Notes: a model not told the origin generated them from the letters alone. A stretch of 64,000 nucleotides of DNA from UBA7662 sp943369355 (GCA_943369355.1 CALRMX020000004.1:186001-250000); one strand, 5' to 3'. Shown: positions 17,860-27,340, numbered from the stretch's first letter. A program made the numbers and translations.

Positions 17860-18164
17860 AGTATTTCTAGCACCGACCGAAAGGCTGCAAAACGGCCGTT
17901 GTAGCGCTCGGCATGGTCTTTTTGTAAAGCCGGAGCAAATTCGCTGAAGTAACGGTTGAGTGTATCTTGGTCGGGGCAGTGGTACTGAAAAGCAAAACTT
18001 ATCCCCGCATCGGCCTCGGGTACTGGTACCAACATCCGACAAATTCGGTTCTCGGTAAAACAGCCAGTGGCCATTACCTCGGGTATGTGCTTTTGTTGCA
18101 TCCACTCAAGCCATTCGTCGGCGATGGCGGGATCGATGGTTACGGTTACGTTATAAAGTAGCAT
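17856..18164 (-). CDS. DUF4286 family protein
   Basis: 102 residues from ATG 18164 (MLLYNVTVTIDPAIADEW); a longer open frame exists upstream but overlaps the preceding gene and gives no sensible N-terminus. The protein looks like a small ferredoxin-like alpha/beta domain (dimeric ABM type), with the typical HIPEVMATGCFTENRI and QYHCPDQDTLNRY stretches. The family is common in Bacteroidota and its function is not established. It starts one base after the stop of the TPR gene, so the two form a transcription unit, a pairing worth noting. The 3' end overlaps the convergent flavoenzyme gene by 4 bases. Confidence 0.85.
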   Translation of the reverse strand: MLLYNVTVTIDPAIADEWLEWMQQKHIPEVMATGCFTENRICRMLVPVPEADAGISFAFQYHCPDQDTLNRYFSEFAPALQKDHAERYNGRFAAFRSVLEIL

Positions 18165-18165
18165 A

Positions 18166-19974
18166 TCAATTGAGTATGTCGCCACGCAACGTCCGAAAAC
18201 GACGCCGCGCTTCGGCAATGTAGTGACTGTCGGGATAACGGGTGAGCAGTTGCTGATACAACTCCATGGCTGCAGCTTTGTCATTAAAGCGTAACTCGGT
18301 CAGGCGCGCCAGCCGGTACAATGCATCGTCGCCCATCAAATCGCTACCATGTGCTTCGAGCAATTTGCGGTATAGGCTGGCGGCTAAAGTATCGTTGCCT
18401 GTCTGTTCATAAATGAGTGCCTTGCGGTATAGCACATCATCGGTAAGACTATGTCCCGGGTAGTTGGATAAGAGACTGTCGTAGCCAGCCAAGGCATCCT
18501 CGTACTGCCGGCAAAACTGCTTTAAATCGGCACGGGCAAACTGTTCCATGGTATAGGTCACTGTGTCGAGATCAAAATTTTCGGTAATCAAAAGCGACAA
18601 GGCAATTGCATCGTTGGAGATACGCTGCGTGGTACTGGCTTTGAGTACATCGAGCTGGGCTTGCGACCACTCAAACTCACCCCTGTAAAACGATAAGCGT
18701 GCGTTTCGAAACTTCGCTTCTTGGCCCAGGGGTTCGTTGGGATAATCTTTTTCTACCTGTCCATACTTTAGAGCTGCATCCCAGTATTCTGCTGCCAACA
18801 AATAAATATCACCAAGGTCGAGCTTTACTGCGGCGAGAGTGCGCTGATCTCCTCTTCCTTCGTCGAGGGTGTATTCGAGTAAACTCATGGCCGAATCAAG
18901 CTCTTGAAGCTCGAAAGCCAAAATACCTGCCAGGGCACGCTTTACTTCCGGTAGATTGGGGAAAAGTGGAAATGCAGCAATGTACTCTTGATATTTTGCT
19001 GCCAAAGCCGACCATTCACTACGACTTACACGCGCTTTGCGCTGTAAACGTGCCTGCCCTACGGTCAACAATTTGTAGCGGGCTTCGAGGTATACCGAGC
19101 TGCCTTGTTGGTTGTCGGCAACGTATTGATACATTTCGGTCGCGGCGTCAAAGTCTTCATTTTCGACAGCCGCTGCTGCTAGCTGCATGACACGAAAACC
19201 CTGCTGGCGTAGTCGTTTGTCGAGCCCTTTGGCTTGAACAAACGCGGAGTTAAAATCACGTTGCTGAACGAACAGCCAAATCAATAACTCAGCATAGCTG
19301 ATTTCATCGGGCCGTTGCCGGAGACCATCTAACAAACGATCGCGGAGTAATGAGAAGTCGTTGTCGTCGAGCCGCGCTTGCAGCATGTTTTGCACATAAT
19401 CGATTTGTTGTGGCATGGCAGCCAGATAATCGAGATAGGCACCAATCATACCGCTTTTATTTCCCTGCTGCACATATACATCGGCAAGTTCGAGGGCAAA
19501 CTCTACCGGTGAACCTAGCAGTTCTCTCCCCCGCAAATAAGCCTGACGGGCATAGTCGGCTTCGTTCCGTTGCCGAAATGCATTGGCCAAGGCCACAATT
19601 TGGGCACGAATACCGGTCATGTCTTTGATCAATTTGCCGAAATGCTGATCAGCTTTACGGCTGTTTCCTTCCAAACGGTAGCAGTATCCTTCGTCAACTT
19701 TATAACTCACGGCATTGGGGTCACGCTTGCTCTGGGCACGGGCCAACTTGGCCATATCGTCGTACTTCTTGAGCTGTTGCAGACTGTTAAACAGGTACTG
19801 ATAATAGGTTCCAACCAAAGGCTCACGGTTGTGTAGGTCTTCAAAAACCTCAATGGCCTTGGTAAACTCGCCTTGCTGATAATATTGCAAACCCAGCTGA
19901 AAGCTCTGCGACTGCTGTGCAAAGCATATGTGGGGTGCTACAAAAAGAAAAATCAGTATTACAACTTGGCGCAT
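18166..19974 (-). CDS. Secreted tetratricopeptide-repeat protein
   Basis: 602 residues with a signal peptide (MRQVVILIFLFVAPHICFAQ) and helical TPR repeats throughout: an N-terminal set (FQLGLQYYQQGEFTKAIEVF), a middle set around residue 250-330 and a C-terminal set (DALYRLARLTELRFNDKAAA). The C-terminal half resembles the periplasmic YbgF/CpoB or YfiO-type TPR arrays. It probably acts as a periplasmic scaffold for envelope proteins. It is the first gene of a pair with DUF4286 (1-base gap). No peptidoglycan or OM-assembly genes are adjacent, so the partner is unknown. Confidence 0.85.
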   Translation of the reverse strand: MRQVVILIFLFVAPHICFAQQSQSFQLGLQYYQQGEFTKAIEVFEDLHNREPLVGTYYQYLFNSLQQLKKYDDMAKLARAQSKRDPNAVSYKVDEGYCYRLEGNSRKADQHFGKLIKDMTGIRAQIVALANAFRQRNEADYARQAYLRGRELLGSPVEFALELADVYVQQGNKSGMIGAYLDYLAAMPQQIDYVQNMLQARLDDNDFSLLRDRLLDGLRQRPDEISYAELLIWLFVQQRDFNSAFVQAKGLDKRLRQQGFRVMQLAAAAVENEDFDAATEMYQYVADNQQGSSVYLEARYKLLTVGQARLQRKARVSRSEWSALAAKYQEYIAAFPLFPNLPEVKRALAGILAFELQELDSAMSLLEYTLDEGRGDQRTLAAVKLDLGDIYLLAAEYWDAALKYGQVEKDYPNEPLGQEAKFRNARLSFYRGEFEWSQAQLDVLKASTTQRISNDAIALSLLITENFDLDTVTYTMEQFARADLKQFCRQYEDALAGYDSLLSNYPGHSLTDDVLYRKALIYEQTGNDTLAASLYRKLLEAHGSDLMGDDALYRLARLTELRFNDKAAAMELYQQLLTRYPDSHYIAEARRRFRTLRGDILN

Positions 19975-20013
19975 GACTCAACTAACGGAAAAAATCTTAG
20001 AATGGTGCCCAAA

Positions 20014-21276
20014 TTAAGGTATGACTACGGTTCGCGCAACATCAGGAAATTGACGCCAGCTTCGATTTAATTCGCCACCTGTTTCGGCCCATCGAACCAG
20101 ATACGGGTAAGCTTCTGAAAGTTGACTGCCTTCTCGGGTTGGTCGCCAATTGCTTTCGAAAAACTCCACTCCCCAAGGAAAATTTTGGTACGAACGGTAA
20201 AAAGCATTAGGTAAGGTAAAATTCGTATTCCAGCGCCAACGCCTGATGGAAGCATCGTCTCCTGTTGAAAGCAGATTTAAATCGGCATGCTGGGTGGGAG
20301 GATAGCCAAAAACATGCACCTCCGATTTTTTATTGGTCGGTTTAAAGAGGTAAAAGTTAGGCCAAGGGTAGTTACCGCCTGTGGTATCGTTCCAACGGAA
20401 AGAGTAAACAAGTTCTTGTGGGGTGCCCGAAGGCCCTGTGCCATTATTGCTGTAATAGGGATTGAGCCAAGTCCGCAAATCGGGTATCAAATAGGCGGTG
20501 TTGAGGGAGGAATCGTGCATAACTGGCCCTCCGGGCTCAAAAAATATGGACGTATTTATGGCGTAATCGTAAGTGGTTCCGGCTATGGCTCGCAGATACT
20601 CAATGGCCAAACCGTATTCTTCTGTCAGGCTGTGCGACAATACTTTTAGGCGTCCTGTGCCTTGCACCAACGAACGGCGAGCATCGTACAGCAATTCGAA
20701 TCGATGCCCAATAATCAAATCATTGAAGTCGAAATCGCCATTAAAAGGCCATCCTTCGTCGAATAAAACCATGTGCTGACCCTGATACGGCAAAAACAAA
20801 CGTATGGCCAAAGTAGGATCGTTCGGGAACTCATCCCAAGGGTCGGGTATGCTGTCGCCATCGGCATCTGCTGCTGAAGCCCACTGCGTGACCGAGTTTG
20901 CGTTGAGATCGAAATTGATAGTAGTATTGGCTGCCGGAAAGTCGAGTACCTGTCCGCTTACGGGGCTGCTTAATCGTAAGGCGGGTAGCTCGGCCGAAAC
21001 ACGCACATTAAAAACAGCCTTTCCATCTCGGATGAGTTGCCTGTCGATTCGGCTGTTTTGCAAATCGAGTAGGTCAAATACTTGCCCGTCGCGATTGGGG
21101 AGGTTCACCGTGATGATGAAATTACGTATGGCTCCCCAGCCAAAACTCTGCGGTACAGTCATATCGGTAAAGTTCTGCTGCAAGGGCGCTGGATCTTTAC
21201 CACAGGCGGCGAGGAGCACCACGAGCCACACGGCTGCAAGCCAATGTATTTTCAATGTGTGATTGCGATGGGCCAT
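20014..21276 (-). CDS. LruC domain-containing lipoprotein
   Basis: 420 residues. A lipoprotein signal with lipobox LLAAC is followed by a beta-rich region. Then comes a thrombospondin-3-like calcium loop (DADGDSIPDPWDEFPNDP, about residues 137-154) that opens the LruC domain, with its typical FPYQGQH-like turn, the DFDFNDLIIGHRF motif and a C-terminal WGVEFFESNWRPTREGSQL stretch. LruC proteins were named in Leptospira as outer-leaflet lipoproteins, and in Bacteroidota they are common surface-exposed proteins of unknown function. The gene stands alone on the minus strand, divergent from radA. An outer-membrane or surface location is likely. Confidence 0.85.
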   Translation of the reverse strand: MAHRNHTLKIHWLAAVWLVVLLAACGKDPAPLQQNFTDMTVPQSFGWGAIRNFIITVNLPNRDGQVFDLLDLQNSRIDRQLIRDGKAVFNVRVSAELPALRLSSPVSGQVLDFPAANTTINFDLNANSVTQWASAADADGDSIPDPWDEFPNDPTLAIRLFLPYQGQHMVLFDEGWPFNGDFDFNDLIIGHRFELLYDARRSLVQGTGRLKVLSHSLTEEYGLAIEYLRAIAGTTYDYAINTSIFFEPGGPVMHDSSLNTAYLIPDLRTWLNPYYSNNGTGPSGTPQELVYSFRWNDTTGGNYPWPNFYLFKPTNKKSEVHVFGYPPTQHADLNLLSTGDDASIRRWRWNTNFTLPNAFYRSYQNFPWGVEFFESNWRPTREGSQLSEAYPYLVRWAETGGELNRSWRQFPDVARTVVIP

Positions 21277-21384
21277 GTATCTTTACCCTTCACTGCAAAG
21301 ACCGATAGGCACTATTGTGTTTCTCCGGCACTTTTACAGCTGAATTTTTGTCCAATATCGGTAAAACGACTAACAAAACGAACT

Positions 21385-22755
21385 TTGGCCGCGAAACTCA
21401 AGACCAGCTACGTATGTCAAGAATGTGGAAGTCACTCTCCCAAGTGGCTAGGAAAATGCCCCTCGTGCGGGAGCTGGAATAGCTTTGTGGAAGAGGTAGT
21501 AGAAGCAGCTTCGAAAACCGATGCTCGCTTGTTTAGTGGTAGCGCCGAACGACCTGGAAGCAAGGCTCAGCTCCTGTCGGAGGTGCAGCAGCAACGTGGT
21601 GAACGTTTGCCTTGCCCCGATGCAGAACTCAGTCGCGTGCTGGGAGGCGGTATCGTGCCAGGTTCCTTGGTGTTGCTTGGTGGTGAACCTGGCATCGGCA
21701 AGTCGACATTATTACTTCAGCTTGCCCTTCAACTGGCGCCACTCAAAGTGCTATATATCTCTGGCGAAGAAAGCGAAAGCCAGGTGCGTATGCGTGCCGA
21801 CCGTTTGAAACTGCCTTTGGGACACTGCTATATTTTGGCCGAAACCGAAACTACAGCCTTATTCCGCCAAATCAGCACTTTGAATCCAGAGCTCATCATC
21901 GTCGACTCGATTCAAACCCTCTTTTCTCCGCTCATCGAGTCGGCTCCCGGCAGTGTATCGCAAATACGACAAACTGCGGGTGAGTTCATGCGATTTGCCA
22001 AAGACCAACATATACCCGTTTTTTTGGTAGGGCATATTACCAAAGACGGCAGCTTGGCTGGCCCCAAAGTGCTTGAGCATTTGGTAGATACCGTTTTGCA
22101 ATTTGAAGGCGATCGCCACCACCAATACCGCATGGTGCGGACCTTAAAAAATCGATTTGGTTCGGCCAGTGAAATTGCCATTTACGAAATGCGAGGAGCA
22201 GGTTTGCGTGAGGTGGCCAACCCCAATGAGTTGCTCCTCACCCGTCAGCTGAGCGACTCGAGTGGCGTGGCTGTGGGCAGCACAGCCGAAGGCAATCGCT
22301 CGCTGTTCGTAGAAGTGCAAGGTTTGGTGAGTCCGGCGGCCTATGGCACACCGCAGCGATCGGCAACGGGATACGATGCCAAACGGCTAAATATGTTACT
22401 GGCCGTACTCGAAAAACGTTGCGGTTATCGAATGGGCAGTCAAGATGTATTCCTCAACATAGCCGGTGGCTTACGCGTAGAAGATCCCAGTATCGACCTG
22501 GCCGTTTGTGTTGCTTTGGCCAGTTCGTACAACGACAGTCCCTTGGGCGACGATCGTGTTTTTGCCGGAGAAGTTGGTCTAGGTGGTGAAATCCGCCCTG
22601 TTTCGCGCCTTGAGGCTCGCATCGCAGAAGCTGCACGGCTTGGATTTAAGCAGCTCTTTGTTTCATCGTTTAACCAGCTACCCGATAAGTCGCCACGCGG
22701 ATTGGAGCTTATTCCTGTGAGTAGGCTCGACGATTTGGTGGGGCGTCTTTTCTAA
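21385..22755 (+). CDS. radA: DNA repair protein RadA
   Basis: 456 residues when started at TTG 21385; this gives MAAKLKTSYVCQECG, the normal RadA N-terminus, whereas the longer open frame runs through unrelated upstream sequence. Domains in order: a C4 zinc finger (C11, C14, C25, C28), a RecA-like ATPase with Walker A GGEPGIGKST and the RadA-specific KNRFGS motif, and a C-terminal Lon-protease-like domain (PSIDLAVCVALASS). RadA is a DnaB-type branch-migration helicase in recombination and repair. It is the first gene of a five-gene operon reaching 27014. A -7-like AATTTTTG (21343-21350) lies upstream. Confidence 0.95.
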   Translation: MAAKLKTSYVCQECGSHSPKWLGKCPSCGSWNSFVEEVVEAASKTDARLFSGSAERPGSKAQLLSEVQQQRGERLPCPDAELSRVLGGGIVPGSLVLLGGEPGIGKSTLLLQLALQLAPLKVLYISGEESESQVRMRADRLKLPLGHCYILAETETTALFRQISTLNPELIIVDSIQTLFSPLIESAPGSVSQIRQTAGEFMRFAKDQHIPVFLVGHITKDGSLAGPKVLEHLVDTVLQFEGDRHHQYRMVRTLKNRFGSASEIAIYEMRGAGLREVANPNELLLTRQLSDSSGVAVGSTAEGNRSLFVEVQGLVSPAAYGTPQRSATGYDAKRLNMLLAVLEKRCGYRMGSQDVFLNIAGGLRVEDPSIDLAVCVALASSYNDSPLGDDRVFAGEVGLGGEIRPVSRLEARIAEAARLGFKQLFVSSFNQLPDKSPRGLELIPVSRLDDLVGRLF

Positions 22756-22782
22756 AGCAACCAAAAGCACGACCTTTGCTCC

Positions 22783-23991
22783 ATGAAGCAAGCACCTCTG
22801 CTCAAAAAAACTGAAAAAGCCATACTGGTTGGCCTCATTACGCCACGCCAACCCCAAGAGAGGGCCGAAGAATATTTGGCTGAGTTGGCATTTTTGGCAG
22901 AAACCGCAGGGGCTTCTACCGAAAAGATGTTCTTTCAACGCATGGAGAAGGCCGACCCACGCACTTTTGTGGGCAGCGGCAAGCTACTCGAGTTGGTGTA
23001 TTTTGTCAAAGAACACGAAATTGACTTGGTCATCTTCGACGATGAGTTATCGGCTGCCCAAATTCGGAATATCGAAAAGGAGTTTAATCCCGACCCCATC
23101 AAAGCCGACGTAAAAGTGCTGGACAGGTCCACGCTCATACTCGATATTTTCGCCGCCCGAGCGCAAAGTGCACAAGCCAAAACCCAGGTAGAGCTTGCTC
23201 AACACGAATATTTACTACCTCGTCTTACGCGGATGTGGACCCACCTCAGCAAACAAAAAGGAGGCATTGGCATGAAGGGGCCCGGTGAAAAGGAAATAGA
23301 AACCGACCGTCGGATCATTCGCAACCGGATTACCTTGCTCAAAGAGAAGCTGAAGGTCATTGATCGGCAAAACGCTACCCAGCGTAAAAATAGAGGCCGT
23401 CAAATCCGGGTAGCTTTGGTTGGCTACACCAATGTGGGCAAGAGTACGCTCATGACCGTGCTAAGCAAAAGTGAGGTGTTTGCCGAAAATAAACTTTTCG
23501 CCACCGTAGACGCTACTGTGCGCAAGGTAGTACTGAATGGTGTACCTTTTTTGTTGAGTGATACCGTTGGTTTTATCCGTAAGCTACCCCACGATTTGGT
23601 AGAGTCGTTTAAATCTACGCTCGACGAGGTGCGCGAAGCCGACCTCCTCTTGCATGTGGTAGATGTAAGCCACCCCAATTACGAAGAGCAGATGGAAGTG
23701 GTGGCATCTACCTTGGGCGAAATAGGCGCTGGCGATAAAACGGTGCTTACCGTTTTTAATAAAGTAGATAAGTTGCTTGCCGAGCGTGAACGCCACCATG
23801 ACGATGTGCCCTACTTGGAAAGTCACCCCGATTTGGCTACGCTCGAAAAAAGTTGGATGGCAAAAACGCAGGCTTGTATCTTTATTTCGGCAACTAACAA
23901 AACCAATCTCGAACATTTAAAAGAAGAAGTAAGCCTCGCTGTAAAAAAAGCCTGGTTTGAGCGTTATCCTTACAGTCACGATTTTTTCTAA
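22783..23991 (+). CDS. hflX: Ribosome-associated GTPase HflX
   Basis: 402 residues. An N-terminal HflX domain (FVGSGKLLEL, then VKVLDRSTLILDIFAARAQS) and a coiled linker with the conserved KGPGEKEIETDRR precede the G domain: G1 GYTNVGKST, G2 region FATVDATVRKV, G3 DTVGFI, G4 NKVD and G5 ISATN. HflX splits stalled or hibernating ribosomes under stress. It starts 27 bases after radA and is followed by an OmpA-type lipoprotein gene after 2 bases, so the three are co-transcribed. Confidence 0.95.
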   Translation: MKQAPLLKKTEKAILVGLITPRQPQERAEEYLAELAFLAETAGASTEKMFFQRMEKADPRTFVGSGKLLELVYFVKEHEIDLVIFDDELSAAQIRNIEKEFNPDPIKADVKVLDRSTLILDIFAARAQSAQAKTQVELAQHEYLLPRLTRMWTHLSKQKGGIGMKGPGEKEIETDRRIIRNRITLLKEKLKVIDRQNATQRKNRGRQIRVALVGYTNVGKSTLMTVLSKSEVFAENKLFATVDATVRKVVLNGVPFLLSDTVGFIRKLPHDLVESFKSTLDEVREADLLLHVVDVSHPNYEEQMEVVASTLGEIGAGDKTVLTVFNKVDKLLAERERHHDDVPYLESHPDLATLEKSWMAKTQACIFISATNKTNLEHLKEEVSLAVKKAWFERYPYSHDFF

Positions 23992-23993
23992 CC

Positions 23994-24956
23994 ATGAACC
24001 GTATCTTATCTCTTGCCCTCATTGCCCTCTTGATGGGCGCTTGTATTCCTAAAAAAGACCACGATGCTGTGGTTGCTGAGCAGAAACGTTTGGAAGCGGA
24101 GTCGAAAGACCAACAACTTAAAATCGAGAAGCTCACTGGCCGTACCGATGCTTTGGATGCAGAGAATGGCTCATTGAAACGTGAAATAGAAGGTTTAAAA
24201 GCCGATACAGCTGCTTTGGGCAGCGATATCCGTAAAGCCAACGAGCGAATTGCACAATTGAATGGCCTTATCAACGATTTAGTGGCCACCAACGAGACAA
24301 TTTCGAACAACAGCATGGCCGAAAATGCACGATTGGCAAGGGAGCTCAAACAGAACGAACTGCTGGTCAAGAAAAAGGAAGCCGAATTGGAAACCCTTGC
24401 CAAATCGCTTGCTGCCACGCAAAAAGACCTGGAAGCCCGCGAAAAAAAGGTAAAGGAATTGCAGGCTACTTTAAGTCGTAAAGACTCGGTTGTAAATGCC
24501 TTACAACAGGTAGTGGCAAAAGCGCTCTTAGGTTTTCAAAATAGCGGACTCACCGTAGTACAGAAGAATGGTAAGGTATATGTTTCGCTCTCAGAGCAAC
24601 TCCTTTTTGGTACAGGAAGTGCCACGGTAGACCCCAGAGGTAAACAAGCTATCCAAGAGCTCGGCAAAGTGCTAGAGGCCAATCCCGACATCAGCATCCT
24701 GGTTGAAGGGCATACCGACGACCAGGGCAGCGATGAGTTAAACTGGGACTTGAGTGTTCGTCGTGCCACCAGCATTGTAAAAATCTTGGCCGAGAACAAT
24801 AAAATCGACCCCTCGCGCTTGACTGCAGCAGGTCGTGGCAAACATCTGCCGCTCGATCCGGCTAAGAATGCTGATGCCCGTCGTAAAAATCGCCGCACGG
24901 AGATCATTCTAACTCCGCGTCTCGACGATCTTTTCCGCATTATCGAAAGCAACTAA
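23994..24956 (+). CDS. OmpA-family peptidoglycan-binding lipoprotein
   Basis: 320 residues: a lipoprotein signal with lipobox LMGAC (Cys near 17), a long heptad-rich coiled coil (about 25-170), then an OmpA-like domain (about 195-310). The peptidoglycan-binding signature is visible as FGTGSATVDPRGKQAI, VEGHTDDQGSDELNWDLSVRRA and the ADARRKNRRTEI helix. It is anchored in the outer membrane and binds diaminopimelate-containing peptidoglycan, with a stalk of coiled coil to span the periplasm. It sits 2 bases after hflX and is followed by anmK after one base, in a cell-wall-linked part of the operon. Confidence 0.9.
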   Translation: MNRILSLALIALLMGACIPKKDHDAVVAEQKRLEAESKDQQLKIEKLTGRTDALDAENGSLKREIEGLKADTAALGSDIRKANERIAQLNGLINDLVATNETISNNSMAENARLARELKQNELLVKKKEAELETLAKSLAATQKDLEAREKKVKELQATLSRKDSVVNALQQVVAKALLGFQNSGLTVVQKNGKVYVSLSEQLLFGTGSATVDPRGKQAIQELGKVLEANPDISILVEGHTDDQGSDELNWDLSVRRATSIVKILAENNKIDPSRLTAAGRGKHLPLDPAKNADARRKNRRTEIILTPRLDDLFRIIESN

Positions 24957-24957
24957 G

Positions 24958-26025
24958 TTGGAAACAGCCACGGTACTGGGACTCATGTCGGGCAGCTCGC
25001 TCGATGGACTCGACCTAGCCATGGTACGCTTTAGCTCCATCGAAGGGAGGTTTTCCTACGAGATTTTGGCTGGCGACACGCGCGCTTATCCCCAAAGCCT
25101 GTACGACCAACTACTGTCGGCTTATACTGCCGATGTACCCACAGTTTTGGCGCTGGATGTAGCCTTAGGGCGCTTATTCGGTAAGTGGGCTACAGAATTC
25201 ATCCACGCATGTGGCCATAAACCGTATCTAATCGCTAGTCACGGTCACACCCTGTTTCACAACCCAGCAGTGGGTTACAGTCAACAGCTTGGGCACCCTG
25301 CTCATCTTGTTGCGGCAACTGGCCTACCCGTAGTCGCCGATTTCAGGAATCTCGACATTGCCTTGGGAGGCCAAGGGGCACCTTTAGTTCCGATGGGTGA
25401 TGCGATGCTGTTTGGGGAATATGCTGTGTGTTTAAACTTAGGAGGCATTACCAATTGGAGTTTTGACCATAACGGTCGTCGTTTAGCGTGGGACCTTACC
25501 CTTTGTAATCAGGTGCTCAACTACTTGGCCAACCTGCTAGGAAAAGCCTACGACGATAAGGGCTCAATTGCTGCCGCAAACCCTGTAAATGCGGATTTAT
25601 TGAATCAACTAGATGGCTTGAGCTATTACACTTTAACGCCTCCAAAAAGTTTGGGTCGAGAGTATTTTGAAGCAGAAGTATTCCCGCTGTTGCAGCGATC
25701 CCCGCTCAGCATTGGCGACCAACTTGCCACCTACACCGAGCACATTGCTCGTGTAATAGGTAAGGAAGCAACACGACAAAATCTCCGGGGAAAAATGTTG
25801 GTGACCGGTGGAGGCGCCTTTAACACCCATTTGTTGAACCGAATTGCATCTCAATGTCGACTTACGGTCGAGGCGGGGTCGGAACTGTTAATCAATCAGA
25901 AAGAAGCGCTAGTGTTTGCCTTGTTGGGGCATCTGAGATATCTGAAAAAAAACAATGTACTGGCTTCGGTTACAGGTTGCCGATACGATCATTCGGGTGG
26001 GAACGTATATTTGCCACCATGCTGA
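24958..26025 (+). CDS. anmK: Anhydro-N-acetylmuramic acid kinase
   Basis: 355 residues started at TTG 24958; no ATG or GTG precedes the conserved GLMSGSSLDGLD and an in-frame stop lies at 24910, so TTG is the only credible start. The ASKHA-fold motifs are present: GLMSGSSLDGLDLA at the N-terminus (the family has GTS or GSS), HGHTLFHNP, LGGQGAPLVPMGD (ligand loop), NLGGITN and TGGGAFN. AnmK opens and phosphorylates 1,6-anhydro-MurNAc from recycled peptidoglycan to MurNAc-6-phosphate. The gene follows the peptidoglycan-binding lipoprotein by one base and overlaps the next SDR gene by 7 bases. Confidence 0.95.
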   Translation: METATVLGLMSGSSLDGLDLAMVRFSSIEGRFSYEILAGDTRAYPQSLYDQLLSAYTADVPTVLALDVALGRLFGKWATEFIHACGHKPYLIASHGHTLFHNPAVGYSQQLGHPAHLVAATGLPVVADFRNLDIALGGQGAPLVPMGDAMLFGEYAVCLNLGGITNWSFDHNGRRLAWDLTLCNQVLNYLANLLGKAYDDKGSIAAANPVNADLLNQLDGLSYYTLTPPKSLGREYFEAEVFPLLQRSPLSIGDQLATYTEHIARVIGKEATRQNLRGKMLVTGGGAFNTHLLNRIASQCRLTVEAGSELLINQKEALVFALLGHLRYLKKNNVLASVTGCRYDHSGGNVYLPPC

Positions 26026-27014
26026 TTTTGCTTACCGGTGCTACCGGCTTTTTAGGTGCGCATTTGGCCTTGCAACTCCTTGATGCTGGATATCACGTTC
26101 GTGCCTTGTATCGCTCGCAAGCAAAACGCGATAAGCACCCTCTCTTTTCTAAAGCAGTAATCGACCAAATTGAATGGGTTGAAGGCGATATGTTCGATCA
26201 AGAGGTATTGCTAAAAGCCATGCAAGGTGTGGATAGGGTGTATCATTGTGCTGCCATGGTAAGTTTTGGTCGTGGACAACACGCCGCCTTGATGCGCACC
26301 AATGTTACAGGCACTGCAGAAGTGGTGAATAGCTGTTTAGCTGCTGGTGTTCCACGTTTGGTGTATGTGAGTTCCATTGCTGCCTTGGGGCGCGACCCCA
26401 TACAGCCAAAGGTTTCGGAATCGACTCCCTGGAAAGATGGCCCCCACAATTCGCCCTATGCATTGTCGAAATTCAGGGCTGAGAATGAAGTTTGGCGGGG
26501 CATGGAAGAAGGCTTAGAAGTGATCGTGGTTAACCCTTCTGTAATTCTGGGTCCCGGCGATTGGCAAGAAGGCAGCAACCGGCTATTTCGGACAGTTTAT
26601 CAAGGTTTGAAGGTATATAGCCCTGGTCAGACAGGCTTTGTAGACGTACGCGATGTAGCTGCCGCCATGATCCAACTTGACCAAAACGATTTTCTTGGTA
26701 AACGTTTTTTGCTCAATGGGGCAAACCTTCGTTACAAAACCTTATTTGAAAACATTGCAAAGGCTTTTGGTGTAAAACCACCTCGTTGGTGCCCACCTCG
26801 TTGGATGAGCGAAGTTGGCTGGCGGCTTTTCGCTATTATCAGCTTTTTCACCCAAAAAGAACCCTTCATTACTCGTGAAACGGTGAAATCGGCTTACAAT
26901 TCATTTGAGTACGACGGGTCAAAAATTTGCAGAGAGCTAGGCTTTTCTTATCGACCTATCGAGGCTACTATTCAGGAAAGCTGTGCATTCATGCGCCAAC
27001 GCTTTATTGGCTAA
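26019..27014 (+). CDS. NAD-dependent epimerase/dehydratase family protein (extended SDR)
   Basis: 331 residues from ATG 26019; upstream codons belong to a frame inside anmK. The Rossmann motif GATGFLGAH lies near the N-terminus, followed by VYHCAAMVSFG and VYVSSIAALG, and the catalytic pair is the YALSK motif. The C-terminal half resembles dihydroflavonol-4-reductase-like and hopanoid-associated sugar epimerase SDRs. Its substrate is not identifiable. The start overlaps the anmK stop by 7 bases and it is the last gene of the radA operon. Confidence 0.88.
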   Translation: MLILLTGATGFLGAHLALQLLDAGYHVRALYRSQAKRDKHPLFSKAVIDQIEWVEGDMFDQEVLLKAMQGVDRVYHCAAMVSFGRGQHAALMRTNVTGTAEVVNSCLAAGVPRLVYVSSIAALGRDPIQPKVSESTPWKDGPHNSPYALSKFRAENEVWRGMEEGLEVIVVNPSVILGPGDWQEGSNRLFRTVYQGLKVYSPGQTGFVDVRDVAAAMIQLDQNDFLGKRFLLNGANLRYKTLFENIAKAFGVKPPRWCPPRWMSEVGWRLFAIISFFTQKEPFITRETVKSAYNSFEYDGSKICRELGFSYRPIEATIQESCAFMRQRFIG

Positions 27015-27197
27015 CTAGTCGAATAGTTTGTTGCCTAGCACGTAAAACACGACTAACCAGCCGATTCCTTTTAAAAGAAAAAAAAGGAAACCAGCCCAGC
27101 CAATTCGTTTCAACCAAAGTCGGGTTCGTTCATTCATTGGCCCAAAATCCGAAGCTTTTACCCGCTTTCCAAACCATTGGTATGTTAAATTTTTCAT
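27015..27197 (-). CDS. Small membrane protein, unknown function
   Basis: 60 residues from ATG 27197 (MKNLTYQWFGKRVKASDFG). The N-terminal half is basic and aromatic; the second half is a hydrophobic segment (GWAGFLFFLLKGIGWLVVFYVLG). It is probably a single-pass or hairpin membrane protein. The stop touches the SDR stop exactly on the opposite strand. No family was recognised. A short divergent gap separates it from the MORN-like gene. Confidence 0.55.
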   Translation of the reverse strand: MKNLTYQWFGKRVKASDFGPMNERTRLWLKRIGWAGFLFFLLKGIGWLVVFYVLGNKLFD

Positions 27198-27311
27198 TAC
27201 ACAAACCAATACATTATACTTATTTATCTGTTATACTGATATTTACAATCTTCACTAAAAACTTAATATAGTTTTTGGAACAGTTTGGGTAATATTCCGT
27301 TAATGTTTTGG

Positions 27312-27319
27312 TAACTTTG
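27312..27319 (+). promoter_or_regulatory. Candidate promoter of the MORN-repeat gene (-7 box)
   Basis: TAACTTTG is a full match to the TAnnTTTG consensus. A TTTG lies at 27284-27287, spaced 24 bases upstream, slightly long for a -33 element. The predicted start site leaves a leader of roughly 15-20 bases before ATG 27341. Confidence 0.5.
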
Positions 27320-27340
27320 ACTTAACAAAACAACACGGCC

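Noticed and set aside
17671..18105. Open frame of 144 residues on the minus strand over the flavoenzyme and DUF4286 genes
   Set aside because: Covers two genes that have clear family matches in other frames and shows no protein-like pattern.
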